Source of the DNA: Wuchereria bancrofti
Lineage: Eukaryota > Nematoda > Chromadorea > Rhabditida > Onchocercidae
Direction: 5' to 3'
Assembly (NCBI GenBank): GCA_005281725.1
Contig: SSBO01000001.1
Span: 6,866,399-6,930,398 of the forward strand
DNA: 64,000 nt
In this document: one piece after another, positions 13,901 through 25,681 of the stretch
How positions within the stretch are numbered: position 1 is the stretch's first letter
Layout: each line of letters begins with the position of its first letter
Translations under genes and position numbers: made by a program
The notes under the pieces: model-generated
Database searches by the model: none
Told to the model about the DNA's origin: nothing
What the model saw: the letters and a program-made list of their open reading frames with translations, nothing else

Positions 13901-16900
13901 TAAATAACAAGTGATAGAAAAGAAAAAGAAGAGAGTGATTACTGGCGAATTCTCTTAACCCACTGGATAATAAATTACTGTTAACAATTCAATAATATCT
14001 TAAAGCATAATTTTCAGGTATACGTATTGAAATTTTGCAACATACAAATATAATCGTTATTTAATGAACTGTCAGAGAAAAAATGAAAAAATTAAATATA
14101 TCTTATTTGACAGGACCGTTTACAAATTGCAACAGAAGTTGCGAAATTTGAAAAACGACAAAAAGATAGCATTATGTTAAACCCGGAAGAAAATGGCCAA
14201 TACTATGAAGGTAAGAGTTTTTTTTCAATACATGATTAACGCATCCTATTATTTCTAGCTAGGATTATTTATTACATTGAAGATGTATTTCATTGTGCTA
14301 ATTAATTAGTGATAAGGATACATGGTGATATCATTGGAATTAGTATAATTATTTAAGCCGCTTAATATCTTGAACTGTTCATCGTTACAACAATAAATAT
14401 TAGACGCTTTTTTTTGAAGCATTGCTTTTATTGTTTGACCCTTTGATATCTATGAGTATCATTATTATCACCATCATCATCAATCATCATCACCATCATT
14501 CATCATCATCATCATCATCATTACTCATCATCATCATTCATCATCATCGCAATCGTCATCGTCACCATCACCCAGTCTCGAAAAACTTTTTCTTTTCAGA
14601 CCGGATGATGTGCAGTTCATCATTTTCACTAAACTATTCTATCCTTCCTAATTCATTCTTTCTTCTCTGTATCTAAAACGATAATATCCATATTTGAACT
14701 CATTTAAGTATAATATATAAATATCTGTATGTACGTGCCACTGTAATAACGATTATGATCATATTTAATGATCTTTGCACGAATTCACTTTTTATTTTTT
14801 ATTGAAATATATTTTTTTTAATATATAATAGAACATTTTTTTATTGAAAGTAATTAATATAACTGGGTCACATCAACCAGAATTTTATACTACTGACATA
14901 GTAATGATGGATGACATTTGAAATTATATTGTACTTTGTAACGAAAAGAAAGAAAAAGGAAAAAAGGAGTCATCGCTCAATTATTCACGACGACTTAGAT
15001 TTAAAGTACATTGCAGCATGCTTCAAAGGTATTTCAATATCAGAATAATTTAATAATCATTAGAAAATTTAAATTAACATATGGAAGGTTATAATTTGTA
15101 AGTTAAAAAATCATGAGAGAATTATTATGATTATTCAGTTAATCATTTTTGACTTCTAGATGAGGATATATATGCGACAGTAATAGGATAATAAAATAGT
15201 TATCTGAATTTTGTATTATTTAAGTCTTATTAAATTATTTAATTTCTTATGCTCATTGCTTCAGGTGACATTGTTTTGGACGCGCAACAAGCTCATGAAA
15301 TCTATGAAAGTATGATACAACATGGACGACGTACAAAACGAAAATTTATCCGTTCCGAATTACGTCGATGGGATTCACATAAACCGATTATTTACAGTTT
15401 CGATGGGTCACATAGTAATTTTTTTTTTTGCAAAAAATGAGAATTTGATAAGAATTGTCAATGAAGGGCTTGTTTATTGATAGGCAATATTTGAGTAACT
15501 TAATTTTTTAATTCTTAGAAATAAAAAATTTCACTGGATAAGAGAAATTTTTTTATTTCACTTAAAAGAAAACTTTTTCTCTTGCATTCATAGTGAACAA
15601 ACAATGAATAACAAAAATAATTACAAGCGCAAATCATATAATCACATAGCGTTTGCAATATGCGCAATATAGCCATTTGTCGGATTTCAGTTTCATCAGT
15701 ATTATAATCTGTAAAACAAAAGCGGAAAAAAAATTAAAAAAAAATTTATTACTTTAGGCTGAAAGAATTTTGCCCATTTTTCATCGACCCATTCTTTTAA
15801 GCGAATTAAAGAGAGTAGAAATTATGTCACATTTGTAAACGGAAAGTGAGAAGTCTTTTTCTTTTTTTCCTTTCTTCTTTCCACATAGTCCTTTTTGTAC
15901 ATGCAATTAATTAGTAATGCACAAACTGACTTATGCTAAATTACTTCTTTTCAATTTCACTCTTTCTATTTGTAAGAGAAATTAATATTAAATGATTGAA
16001 ACAGAAAAAAGGAGATGAACAAGTAGAAAAAAAAAATTGCATTGTTGGTTATAAATGAATTGCATAATTATATGTGCCTAATTACCTTCATTATATCGAA
16101 ATATATTTGGAAAGTTTATTTCTATTTCATCAATTCATCTTTTTGCGCCATTGATTTTGAAGGTTATTTTAAATCATATGAATCCGTCATATTCGTTTAG
16201 CATGGTACAGGTTATAAGTAGATTTTTCTCCATTCAAATATACCATAAAATTATATACTAAAAAAAATCCCTTCAAATGTCATAGTGCTTGGAAAGAAGA
16301 AATTTCTCAAATTAATATCTGAGAATGAGAATTGAAGATGAAAATTCAAAATTCTTAACGTTTTTTTTTTTTAAATTTTTAACAATTAAAGCAATCTTTA
16401 AAGAAATATCTCGTAAAAATTAAAAAAAAAAGTTCTCTTTTTATTATTCAATTTTATTACAAAAAAGTATTATTGGTAAAGTATACTGAGGAAACAATCC
16501 ACAAATTATAGTAAATCACTCGTTGAAATTTTGCTTTATGTTTTACTCGGTCAATGGAAATCGAATGAAAATTTTTAAATTCTACCAATATTGATGCTAA
16601 TTAAATACTGTTTTTATCTCTGACAAACTTTAAATTTTTATCTGTATAAGACTAATTTTGTAATATTATGATAATTTTAGCTATACGTGAACAACGAGTA
16701 ATCGAGTTAGCGCTTGAACATTGGCACAATATAACATGTTTGAACTTTGAACGTAGAGATGATGAGATTCAGGAAAACCGAATTGTTTTTACGGATGTAG
16801 ATGGATGCGCATCTAATGTTGGCAGACATCCTCTCGGTGAACCACAATTTGTATCATTGGCACCAGAATGCATTCGAGTAAGTCTTATTCTGTTAACTTC

Positions 16901-18979
16901 TACACTGTAACTCAAATGTATATCATTTTTAAGGTACCCGTAGAACATGGCCCAGTATGCTAGACGTCTAAACGTTGGCTTTTCAGACTGTAATATGCAA
17001 ATATTATTTATCTTAAAACACTTAGAACTGTGGGGGTTTTATTTTATAGTTAGTAAATGATAATTTTTACGAGAAAAAGATTTGATTTATGTTTTTATAA
17101 TTATTTAGTTAATGGAAATCGAATGAAAATTTTTAAATTCTAATATTGATGCTAATTAAAAAAAGACGATTACAGTTAGGAGTGATAGCACATGAAGTGG
17201 CGCATGCATTAGGTTTTTGGCATGAACAATCGCGACCTGATCGTGATAATTATGTTACGGTTCGCTGGGAAAATATTGATCGTGATAGCAAGGGACAATT
17301 TCTAAAGGAATTACCAGCTGATGTAGATAATGGTGATGTACCATATGATTATGGTAGTATTATGCATTACAGGTAAAAAGTCGCTTTACTGTAATTTATG
17401 CAAATCTCAAAATAATTACTGTAATATGTTGCATCTCCTGTTATTAAGATCTTGTCTTTTCGTTTCTTTTTCGAACAATCCTAGAAAGTAATAGTTAATT
17501 AATACATCATGAAATAGGAACTATTAATGAAATGATCTAGTTTGCTATTTAATCTAAAATACATTTGAAAATGGGCAAAGAGTTGATGAGATTATATATA
17601 GAAAAAGAACATTCGTTTGTTGTTAGTTCACTTGACTATGAAAATTGAATTACAGAAGTAAAGCATTTGGTCGATATGAGGATTTGTTTACATTGAATAC
17701 TAATATAGTGGATTATCAAAAGACTATTGGACAACGAGATCAATTATCATTCAATGATATCCGTCTTATGAATGTAATATATTGTAGTGATTCATGTGCA
17801 CAAAAATTACCATGTCAACGTGGTGGTTATACAGATCCAAGGAGATGTGGACGATGTCGTTGTCCAGATGGATTCACTGGAAAAGTATACATATATATAT
17901 TATACTTTTTTTATTTAAAATTTATTATCGTATATCTAAAAAAATGCACTACTTTATAGACATGTAAAAGATAACAATTCAAAAATTATATAAAATATAA
18001 ATGTTAGAAAAGAATAGACCAGAAAAACTAGTATTCAAAAGCATTGTTCAAGAAATATTCAATCATATAGCTAATTTCTAAAATTATAAATCCCAACAAA
18101 AGATTTGAACTAGAATAAAAAAATCAGGTATGATTTGATCATTTTAATAATTCGGAAATTGATAATAAAACGATATCTTAATTCTTTTGTTATTTAAATT
18201 GCATTTTAACAGCTTTGTGAACGGATAATGCCAGGATTTGGAGCAGATTGTGGTGGCCGCATAGAATTGACGTCTAGCTGGAAGCGTATTACAAGTCCAA
18301 ATTATCCCAGAGATTTTAAAGAGGGACAGGAATGTAGCTGGCTTCTCGTGGCTCCACCTGGTCAACGTGTACAGTTACGCTTCTATGGTGAATTTGAGAT
18401 GTACTGCAAAGTCCGGCATTCACTTTGCATGGATTATATCGAAATACGTAATTCAACTGACTTTGCTAATACAGGAATGAGGTATTGCGTACTATATTTA
18501 TACTTCTCATATAATGTCACTAGTTTATTTCCAATGATAAAAGATTTATTACTAAGACCGTATTGCTTATATTCAAATTAATAGAAGCAGAAATGATTTA
18601 AGATGAATTATGATTAGATCTAAGCATTGAATTTTGTGAAGAGTGAAAAAAAAAAAAACTTCCGTCAACAAAATATAACTCTTACTCCTCGTATTTCAGA
18701 TATTGTTGTTACGGGACTCCAAAATCATCGATTATGTCAGCTACTGAGGATATGTTAGTGCTCTTCCGATCGTTCTATCGTGGTGGCAAAGGTTTCCAGG
18801 CGCAGATACGCGCGCTACCAACAACCGGTTTGTTCTTGGCGTGGTCCGAGTGGTCTGCGTGCAATGCATCGTATGGCGTCCGGCACCGGTATCAGGCACT
18901 GTCGACGTATCTGTGTCGATGGTGCCTGCATGTTAGTTTAGAAGTCCTTTCCCCATCACCTACCTCATCCATGTATTGA
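10947..18979 (+). CDS. dpy-31: Astacin metalloproteinase of the DPY-31/NAS-35 type
   Basis: In C. elegans DPY-31 processes procollagen for the cuticle. Exons: 10947–11402, 14114–14210, 15265–15414, 16681–16877, 17176–17372, 17656–17884, 18213–18481, 18700–18979; phases close to 624 residues. Order: hydrophobic signal segment (YWLIFVMIILCTC), Thr-rich stretch, propeptide with furin-like RRTKR, astacin domain with HEVAHALGFWH and Met-turn SIMHY, EGF-like CRCPDGFTGKLC, CUB domain (ECSWLLVAPPG, CMDYIEIRNST), then a thrombospondin-1 start WSEWSACN. The block after the furin site, KFIRSELRRWDSHKPIIYSF, and the RYCCYGTP ending of the CUB domain fit DPY-31 rather than other NAS proteins. The ATG at 10947 is the first in frame; one nearer the signal segment (about 11072) is possible. 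The TSP1 module looks broken by a frameshift near 18880 and a Cys-to-Tyr change, so the given end is the stop reached in the shifted frame; possible extra exons lie at 19450–19995. Confidence 0.85.
12962..13013. repeat. (ATT)n microsatellite in dpy-31 intron 1
   Basis: ATT/GTT trinucleotide run inside the 2.7-kb first intron. Confidence 0.8.
13580..13625. repeat. 46-bp perfect palindrome in dpy-31 intron 1
   Basis: Each half is 23 bases and the two halves are exact reverse complements with no spacer; the centre reads AGCTTAAATTTAAGCT. A poly-A run follows at about 13644–13662. Confidence 0.9.
14457..14575. repeat. (ATC)n imperfect microsatellite in dpy-31 intron 2
   Basis: CATCAT repeats with CACCAT and CGTCAT variants. 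It is open in several frames only because it is repetitive; it is not coding. Confidence 0.8.
16553..16605 (+). repeat. Direct repeat, copy 1 (intron 3 of dpy-31)
   Basis: Begins AATGGAAATCGAATGAAAA and ends TTGATGCTAATTAAA. It matches 17111–17160 except for three extra bases (CCA or equivalent) near the middle. The two copies flank exon 4 of dpy-31. Confidence 0.9.
17111..17160 (+). repeat. Direct repeat, copy 2 (intron 4 of dpy-31)
   Basis: Second copy of the repeat at 16553–16605, lacking three bases. It ends 15 bases before exon 5 and so supplies the region just upstream of that exon's splice acceptor. Confidence 0.9.
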
Positions 18980-20200
18980 ACAGTTGTTTCGGTTATCCAT
19001 AAAGATTTATGAAATTTTGCACGATGAAAATATAATTCTCCTATAATGGAACAATTTATAGATAACTTGACATTAGCTTAGCGATCTTAATTTAGACAAG
19101 GAAGTTACTCTGATAAAGGAGTACAAGATTTAAGTGTTATCCAGACCATTAGATAATTGTTCTTTTATTTCTTGTGGTTTGCATCCATGAAATATGAAAC
19201 AAGTAAATTAAAGAACCAACCAATTAGAAGTCAGACTAATATTTGACCAACATCCTAGATAACAACACATGGATCAAAGATTTTCACCGACTACTACATT
19301 AACTTGCCTAACCTGCACATGATGATGGTTAGTGAGTGTTCTTTTAAAGCAAAATGACTGATAATTGTAGCTGATGATTGTTACAGTGTTCAACATTCGG
19401 ACGGTGAGATCTACAGATGAATTTAATGCAAATTTGAACAAGCATGCAGTGGCACATTCGTAGCATTATTTGGCGGGAATTCAAATGGTAAGAATTATAA
19501 AAGCAATAATATAAAGATTATGCAAAAATCCCACTGCAAACAGCCATTAAAGTACGGACCTCTGAAGCGACCCATCTGGAACATATTTGGATCTTTTCTA
19601 TCAGAAGATGATCAAAGTGTTATGATAATGGAGATATTAAACAGTACCGTAAAACATCGAAATAGAATGTTAAAACTTTCAGTAATCATTTAGGGTATTT
19701 AAACAAACAACGAAACACTGAAATCAGATGCTGAAACTATTAAAACGGATTAGCACGAAAAGGCCTTGACCAATTTCTATATGGAAAACCAAGGATACAA
19801 ATTTATATGATATTTACTTGCTAATAAATCATTCGGAAGTTTTATATTTCAGGAAAAACGACTCCCGAATCACGTGATGGAATGTTGCTAGGAATACAAT
19901 TCGCAACAAACAGTGTTTATGGTACCTTTTATAATACATATAGTAAGAGAGAGGATAACAGTGGTAAAATGACTATCGGAAATATAAATCTTTAACTTCA
20001 CTGGCATGTGCTAATCTCATGTTTGAAGTGTTAAAACGAGTGAACCATAATGATCTCATCATTGCATAAATGTTTTTAATAGAAATGTCTTAAATTACAC
20101 AATTATTGATATATCGCTACTTGCAACGAGAAAAACATTTGTAAATGCTTCACGATAAAATATCTAGCGACATATAGAACGAATGCTGTTACAAATATAA
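18980..20200 (+). other. Possible additional 3' exons of dpy-31
   Basis: If the TSP1 frame is shifted at 18880 to the one containing IRHCRRICVDGAC, the exon can end at a GTTAGT donor near 18931 with two bases left over. These join in phase to a 38-base candidate exon at 19450–19487 (GTFVALFGGNSN, donor GTAAGA), which joins in phase to 19853–19995 (open for 47 codons to TAA). I do not recognise the encoded tail as TSP1 sequence, so these could be genuine 3' exons, an unrelated gene or chance. No other gene is visible in the interval. Confidence 0.3.
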
Positions 20201-22181
20201 TCAATTCTTATCTGCTTTCTTCAAAAAACGTGGGTCGGAAACTAAACACATCCAATCCAGATTTTTTAGTGCTGTATTCAATTTCACCAACTTTCGTCGT
20301 TGCACTTCGAATGTTTCCTCTTTGGCTGTCTGAAATGCATAATTGCAACATAAATAGCAACAAGATTCTCACATAAATCTTATTAATTGTATGTTTCATC
20401 AGAAGGTCTATTGCCGTTCAATTTTCATAAGTTCAACTACTACAACACATGAAAGTTTTTTTTTTCTACAACAATAAATAGGGGAAGATCCGTTCAAATC
20501 CAAGTAATTTTCATACAAATTCCTAACTTTGTTTAATAAAATCATTGAAATGCATAAAAATGATATCAGTACTGCCATAGATTTTCATATCACATAAAAT
20601 AAGAAATTAATACCAGTTCAGGGAGTTTTTGTGGAGGACTTGGGTCGCTCATCAGTGTAATGAATTCATCTTCACTGATATTAGCCACCCTTGGCACATA
20701 ATCAATTCGAAGTCTTATTTCCGTGATCTTCGATAAAATATACTCACAATATGAAAGCAGTTGTTCTGGATCGCTTACACCCTGCTGCTGATGCCAACGA
20801 TCTACCGATTTGGTCAAGCTTGTCATAAGTGTATAAGTTCTGCAAAGAAATTTAATCATTTCTGCTCTTAATGCACTAACCAAAAGGCAAGCCCATATCA
20901 ATCAGAAATCTTATTTCCATGAGTTCTTTGTGAGCTTTCCTTCATGAATGATCAAGTTAACCGTCGGATTACATTAGCTCATGTTGCACTAAATGACCAA
21001 TCAGTTCCTGGAATCCCGCTAAATCAAATTTGCATTGACCCGATATTTTGACTTCACTTTGTCTAGAATATAAGCAAACAAATGGACTGTACTAATAAGG
21101 AAGCGGAAAGGAAAAAAAAAACGGTGCAACGCATGACATTAACACACCTCAGCAATAATTCCTGGACCAGTTCACGACCAATGCATGCCAACGAAGCAAT
21201 AGAATACTTCGACAGATCACTTAAGATCTCGGGAGAATATGGTGGAGGATTCATTGGTCGAGCTGCTTTTGTTTCTTCCTTTTTTAATTTTTCACTGACT
21301 TGATCCGATATTCTGCAATTTTAATGACTTGAATTGGTTATTTTTTATCTTGCCGTCTTTGTACTTTTTAATATCAATATTGTATACCAGTATTTTGCAT
21401 ATCATGAATATAGTGCCAGCTCTTAACTAACAATATTGTTCATACATACCTTTGAGTACATTGTTGTGGTTGTTGCCTTTGTGGTTGTTGTTGAGGTTGA
21501 TATGATTGTCGATTTTGAAATTGCTGTTGCTGTTGTTGTTGCTGCTGCTCATTTGACGTTTGTGATTGTACTCCTAGCGGATAATTAGACTGAGATTGTG
21601 ACGATGGCCTTATACCCGGTGAAGACTCCTGAACGGTCCCTGCAGAATACTGTCTTCCCGGCATACTTTGCATATTTGCACCTGTACCACTATAGATCTG
21701 AGCTGCCTGCATACTTTGCATATTAATTACCTGCTGTTGTTGCTGTTGCTGACGTTGATCTACTGTGGATGGTGGATAACTCATCATCATGGCGCCGCCT
21801 GCAGCAGTTAACACTTGAGCAAATGTTCAAATTTCTTTTACTACAGCAGTTTTTCTTCCATTTACAAAATATACCATGCTGCTTTCCGCAATATCTATTT
21901 TTTCTTACCACTTTATCTTTATAGACGTATATCGCCCTTAAAAGATCACGTATTTGGGAAAAATTCGAGATTGTTTAATATTACACTGACTTCTTACTTA
22001 ACACATTTTATGCTTATCAGAATTGATTGGACACTGATATAATCACAAAAGGTATATTTGTCCCGGACAATTTGCACTCAATTCTGACTTTCAACTAAAA
22101 ATAAATACCAATTAAAAGAAACACACCTTGCGTCTGTTGATAGTATACCGGCTGATTCGGACCAACGCCTGAGTTCTGCAT
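20201..22181 (-). CDS. mdt-30: Mediator complex subunit 30
   Basis: MED30 belongs to the Mediator coactivator of RNA polymerase II. Exons: 22127–22181, 21450–21813, 21312–21123, 20973–21007, 20614–20839, 20201–20329; all phases close to 332 residues. The N-terminal half is low-complexity with long Gln tracts. The conserved helix reads LACIGRELVQELLLR (human MED30: LCRIGQETVQDIVYR). The fourth exon is only 35 bases (ELIGHLVQHEL) and is needed to keep phase. SVDRWHQQQ and YILSKITEIRLRIDY correspond to the second helical block, and the last exon encodes a coiled C-terminus (VQRRKLVKLNTALKNLDWM) like the human EVNKKLKQKNQQLKQIMDQL. A different frame is open over the last exon, but the joined phase gives this coil. 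It lies 570 bases downstream of RFC5 on the same strand. I recall the C. elegans pair (F44B9.7 and F44B9.8) also being neighbours, which suggests an operon. Confidence 0.8.
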
Positions 22182-22751
22182 CTTACCTGAAACAAGATCC
22201 CTCTATGTCAACAAAATATGATGAATGCATTCTATTCTTCGTTTCTCATTCAGCGGCAACTTACCAAATTTTAACATCATTAAATCTTCCATACTTCTAT
22301 CAAACAATATCAAAATATCAAAGCAATCACAGATCTTTCATTCAAATAAACTTTCATCCAGCAAAGGAACAAGAAACACAATACCAATTTATGAAAAGAT
22401 AGGAATTTATTTAAGAGATCACATGAAAAAGTAAAGATATGACTTAAATATTATCACGAAAATAAACAGAAATGAATATTATTCATTGAGTACAGACAAC
22501 TGCCATGAATCACAATGCATATTTTTAAATTAGACTCAAAATTTCTAATTAAAGATCATTAGTGCTACCTTACAAAATTCTAAGCCGTTTCATTTTAGCC
22601 AAATATTCGTTACAATAAAAGGACAAATTCCAAAATTAAATACCTAGCTTCACATGTTACATGTAACTTTAGCGCTAATCAGATTTTCTTGTGGAGCATT
22701 TTCCTGTGCTTCTTGCATTTTATATGGAAACTAAAGATCAAACTTAGATTG

Positions 22752-25025
22752 TCATTGTATAATTTTTAAACTAGGAGCAAGTTTTGCCAGTTCATTGCGA
22801 ATGTTGATAAAAGCACCAATTAAAGCCCCAAGCTGTAAACGATCTGAACAACCCTGCGACAGATGATATTCGATATCTGCCATACAAATCAACAATCGAC
22901 TCAATAATTCTGGTGGTACTACGAGACGGAATATGAAATCATGCATTGAGTTTAATATATCACTGAGTGCAAATGCTCGTTCATTTCGAATTTCTTCTAT
23001 TCCTGCAAAATAAAAACAGCAGTAAAAAGTTTGTCTTGGTTTCTATCAGATATTTACCACTGCAAAAACAAAAAGTTAGCAAAATCTCGTAATTAAGACT
23101 TCATCGGCTGGTTTAAAAAAAATTAGCATATCAAACTAAGTCATTAAAAAAAACCATATCAAACTATGTAATTAAAAATAGTACCCTAAAGGATAAAAGT
23201 GATAGTCTTCAGAAAATATGAAATATGAAAAAGAAAATACACGCTAATATTTACTAACAATTTTAAAGTATTACTTGTGTAAGCATCTTCCATTGAGTCA
23301 TTTAATAGTATTTTCACAATTTTTTCAACATCAGTTGGTAAAGGATAACCCAGACACCGATAAACATTCCGTTCATCAACCGTTTTAAAAGCCATTGCTG
23401 TGCTCTAAAATTTATACATAAATCACGGAAACTAGATGGTTACCAGAAAGTTATTGTTTGAGCAAATATTTTGTCACCATTAACTAATAGATAAGGTTCT
23501 TAATAAAAACAATTGATATTAGAAAGTCCATTTATTACAACATTTTTACGGATGATAAAATATTTGCTATACAAGAACTGATATGAGATCATATATAATT
23601 ACTATCCTCTTTATCCATCAGCTATTTGTTGAGCTACTAGTGTTGCACTCATTAACTGCCATATTAGGAATCTAATTCGGTCTAGAAGATACCTTCAGAA
23701 ATTAACGATGTCAAATAATAATTATGAAGTAGAAAATGTTTACCTGCAAAATGTTTATAACCCGTCTCATGTCTCCTTCGGCCAAATTTAACAATGCTTT
23801 CTGACCATCTTCCGTTACAGTGAGTGATTCCACCCGTACGATATGATGCAGCCGTGGCAATATTTGCTCCTAAAAGAATACCTTATAATAAAGTTTCATA
23901 ATGAGATAAATATAAATGATTTTTTCTTTTTAAATCAATCATAATTTGAGTGTGATCTGTTTGCTAAAAATGCTGGTAAACACAAATACTTAGTACAAAA
24001 ATATAACATTAATGAAAAGGCTAACATTTGAAAGTGGAGCAAAACGTAGACGTGTGCACCGAGATTGGATTGCCGGGATGATTTTCGACAAATAATTACA
24101 TATAATACAGAATCGAACATTGTCTGTGAATTTCTCAATTACACGTCTAAAAGAAGAACCCATTTTAAAAACAGAAGACATAACTTCTGTAGATTAAATT
24201 AATCAACTCAATAAAAATACCTTAAGGCGCTCTGTGCATCTTTCGTCATAGCATCAGCCTCATCCAAGATGACCAATTTCGGCACACTGCTTTGATTCTT
24301 GTCCACATTTAAAGTGCTTGTTTGAGCAAAATTAATGATTTGTTCTCGAACGATCCCTATGCCTCGATCATCAGACGCGTTTAGCTATAAAATATGACTG
24401 GTAAAAATATTTAAAGATGGAAATCAGGATGTCGACAGAAAAGAAAAATACTCATATCAAGGAACCTGTTGAGGAAAGTTGTAGTACAACAGTATAAAAG
24501 CTTTCTTACCACTTACAAAAAGAAAGCAAAATGTTGAACATCAAGTGCTATTTTCATAAATTTGGATTTAAATGAGTTAACTAAAAAGTGCACCTCTAAA
24601 ACCATCGACGATAACTGCTTAGGTGTATAGAGCATCCTTGCAGCGGCTAATATGGTACTTGTTTTTCCAGTTCCAGGAGGGCCATAAAATAGTAAATGTG
24701 GCAATCGATTTTCATTGATCAATTTCATAACTAAATCAGAAGACACCAACAGATATGATATATTATTGACCAGAAATAAAATCTAACTCCAGTAAAAGCT
24801 TTAACAGTAATTCCCTCATAGAAATGAGTGGTGAAGTTCGGGAATCTACAAACTAGCATATTATTTGGTATTCCTTCTAACATGGAACGGCAAAAAGTAG
24901 CGCAACTTACGTGTATCAATGATTTCTTGATGAGAAACAAGTTCAGTGAGAGAAGCTGGACGATATTTTTCCACCCATGGCATATTAATCGAACCATTTT
25001 CTCTCATCTGACCATCTGATACCAT
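22752..25025 (-). CDS. rfc-5: Replication factor C subunit 5 (clamp loader ATPase)
   Basis: Small subunit of the RFC complex, which loads PCNA onto DNA using ATP. Exons: 24911–25025, 24594–24730, 24221–24384, 24026–24146, 23744–23869, 23275–23404, 22752–23002; phases close to 347 residues (human RFC5 is 340). Seen in order: [19 protein letters not shown], Walker [20 protein letters not shown], Walker [31 protein letters not shown], the arginine-finger motif [18 protein letters not shown], and the C-terminal collar ending [11 protein letters not shown]. The alignment with human RFC5 is collinear without large gaps. An ATG 57 bases upstream (25082) is in frame and would add 19 residues; the internal MVSDG start fits the family length better. 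MED30 follows on the same strand and MED19 diverges upstream. Confidence 0.93.
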
Positions 25026-25681
25026 TGTCCACAATTCCCCTACTCGATTAAAATTCAAGCACCTCTCTCCCGGGTATTTCAATTCAGGTCAAGACACGAG
25101 TTGCGAATGATAATCATCCGGATTCGTTTAGAGATTGCGGGAGAGGGTTGTTCTTTTGAGAGGGAAAGGTTGAAGTATTATTTCTGCCTAATTTCTGATT
25201 TCTATTTTTAATTTGTCCATTTTTATCACTCTGCTCAATGATTTACATGTCTAGATCGTTCGTAACCTTTACATTATGCAGTCATTAAGATCAGATTTAG
25301 AAACTGCCCTGATCCGGTCTAATGTAACCTGTTCTGTTTGTGTACACATTAATCTAATATGGTATATGAATGAATAATAGATGTAAGATGAAGTCGTGAT
25401 AAAAAAAAAAAAACGTTCCTAGCCTTCTTACCTCTTAAATTTGAACTAATAGTGAAGTTGTTCAGATTATGTCTATAATTCTTCCATAAGAAGTAGTTTA
25501 AATTATTTATAGGTTATCTGATATGCATTGATCGAAGTTATTTTGCTTGCCATTGTTATCTTCTAGCAGGGATTATATTAAATCACTGTTGGTAAAGGTT
25601 ATTTATTGGTGGAGCATTGAAATAGTGCTAACAAAAGTTTGAGCTTTGTCCAGATTTGTTATTTCAGATTAAAGTTTGAAG
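25026..25681. promoter_or_regulatory. Divergent promoter region between RFC5 and MED19
   Basis: About 0.65 kb separates the two divergent starts (0.6 kb if RFC5 begins at 25082). No coding exon is visible. It is inferred to hold promoters for both transcription units; I cannot point to a specific element. Confidence 0.5.

Noticed and set aside
14422..14676. His/Ser-rich open frame
   Set aside because: Produced by the ATC microsatellite in a dpy-31 intron.
20208..20399. Open frame over the last MED30 exon in another phase
   Set aside because: Phase from the preceding exon selects a different frame, which gives the expected coiled C-terminus.
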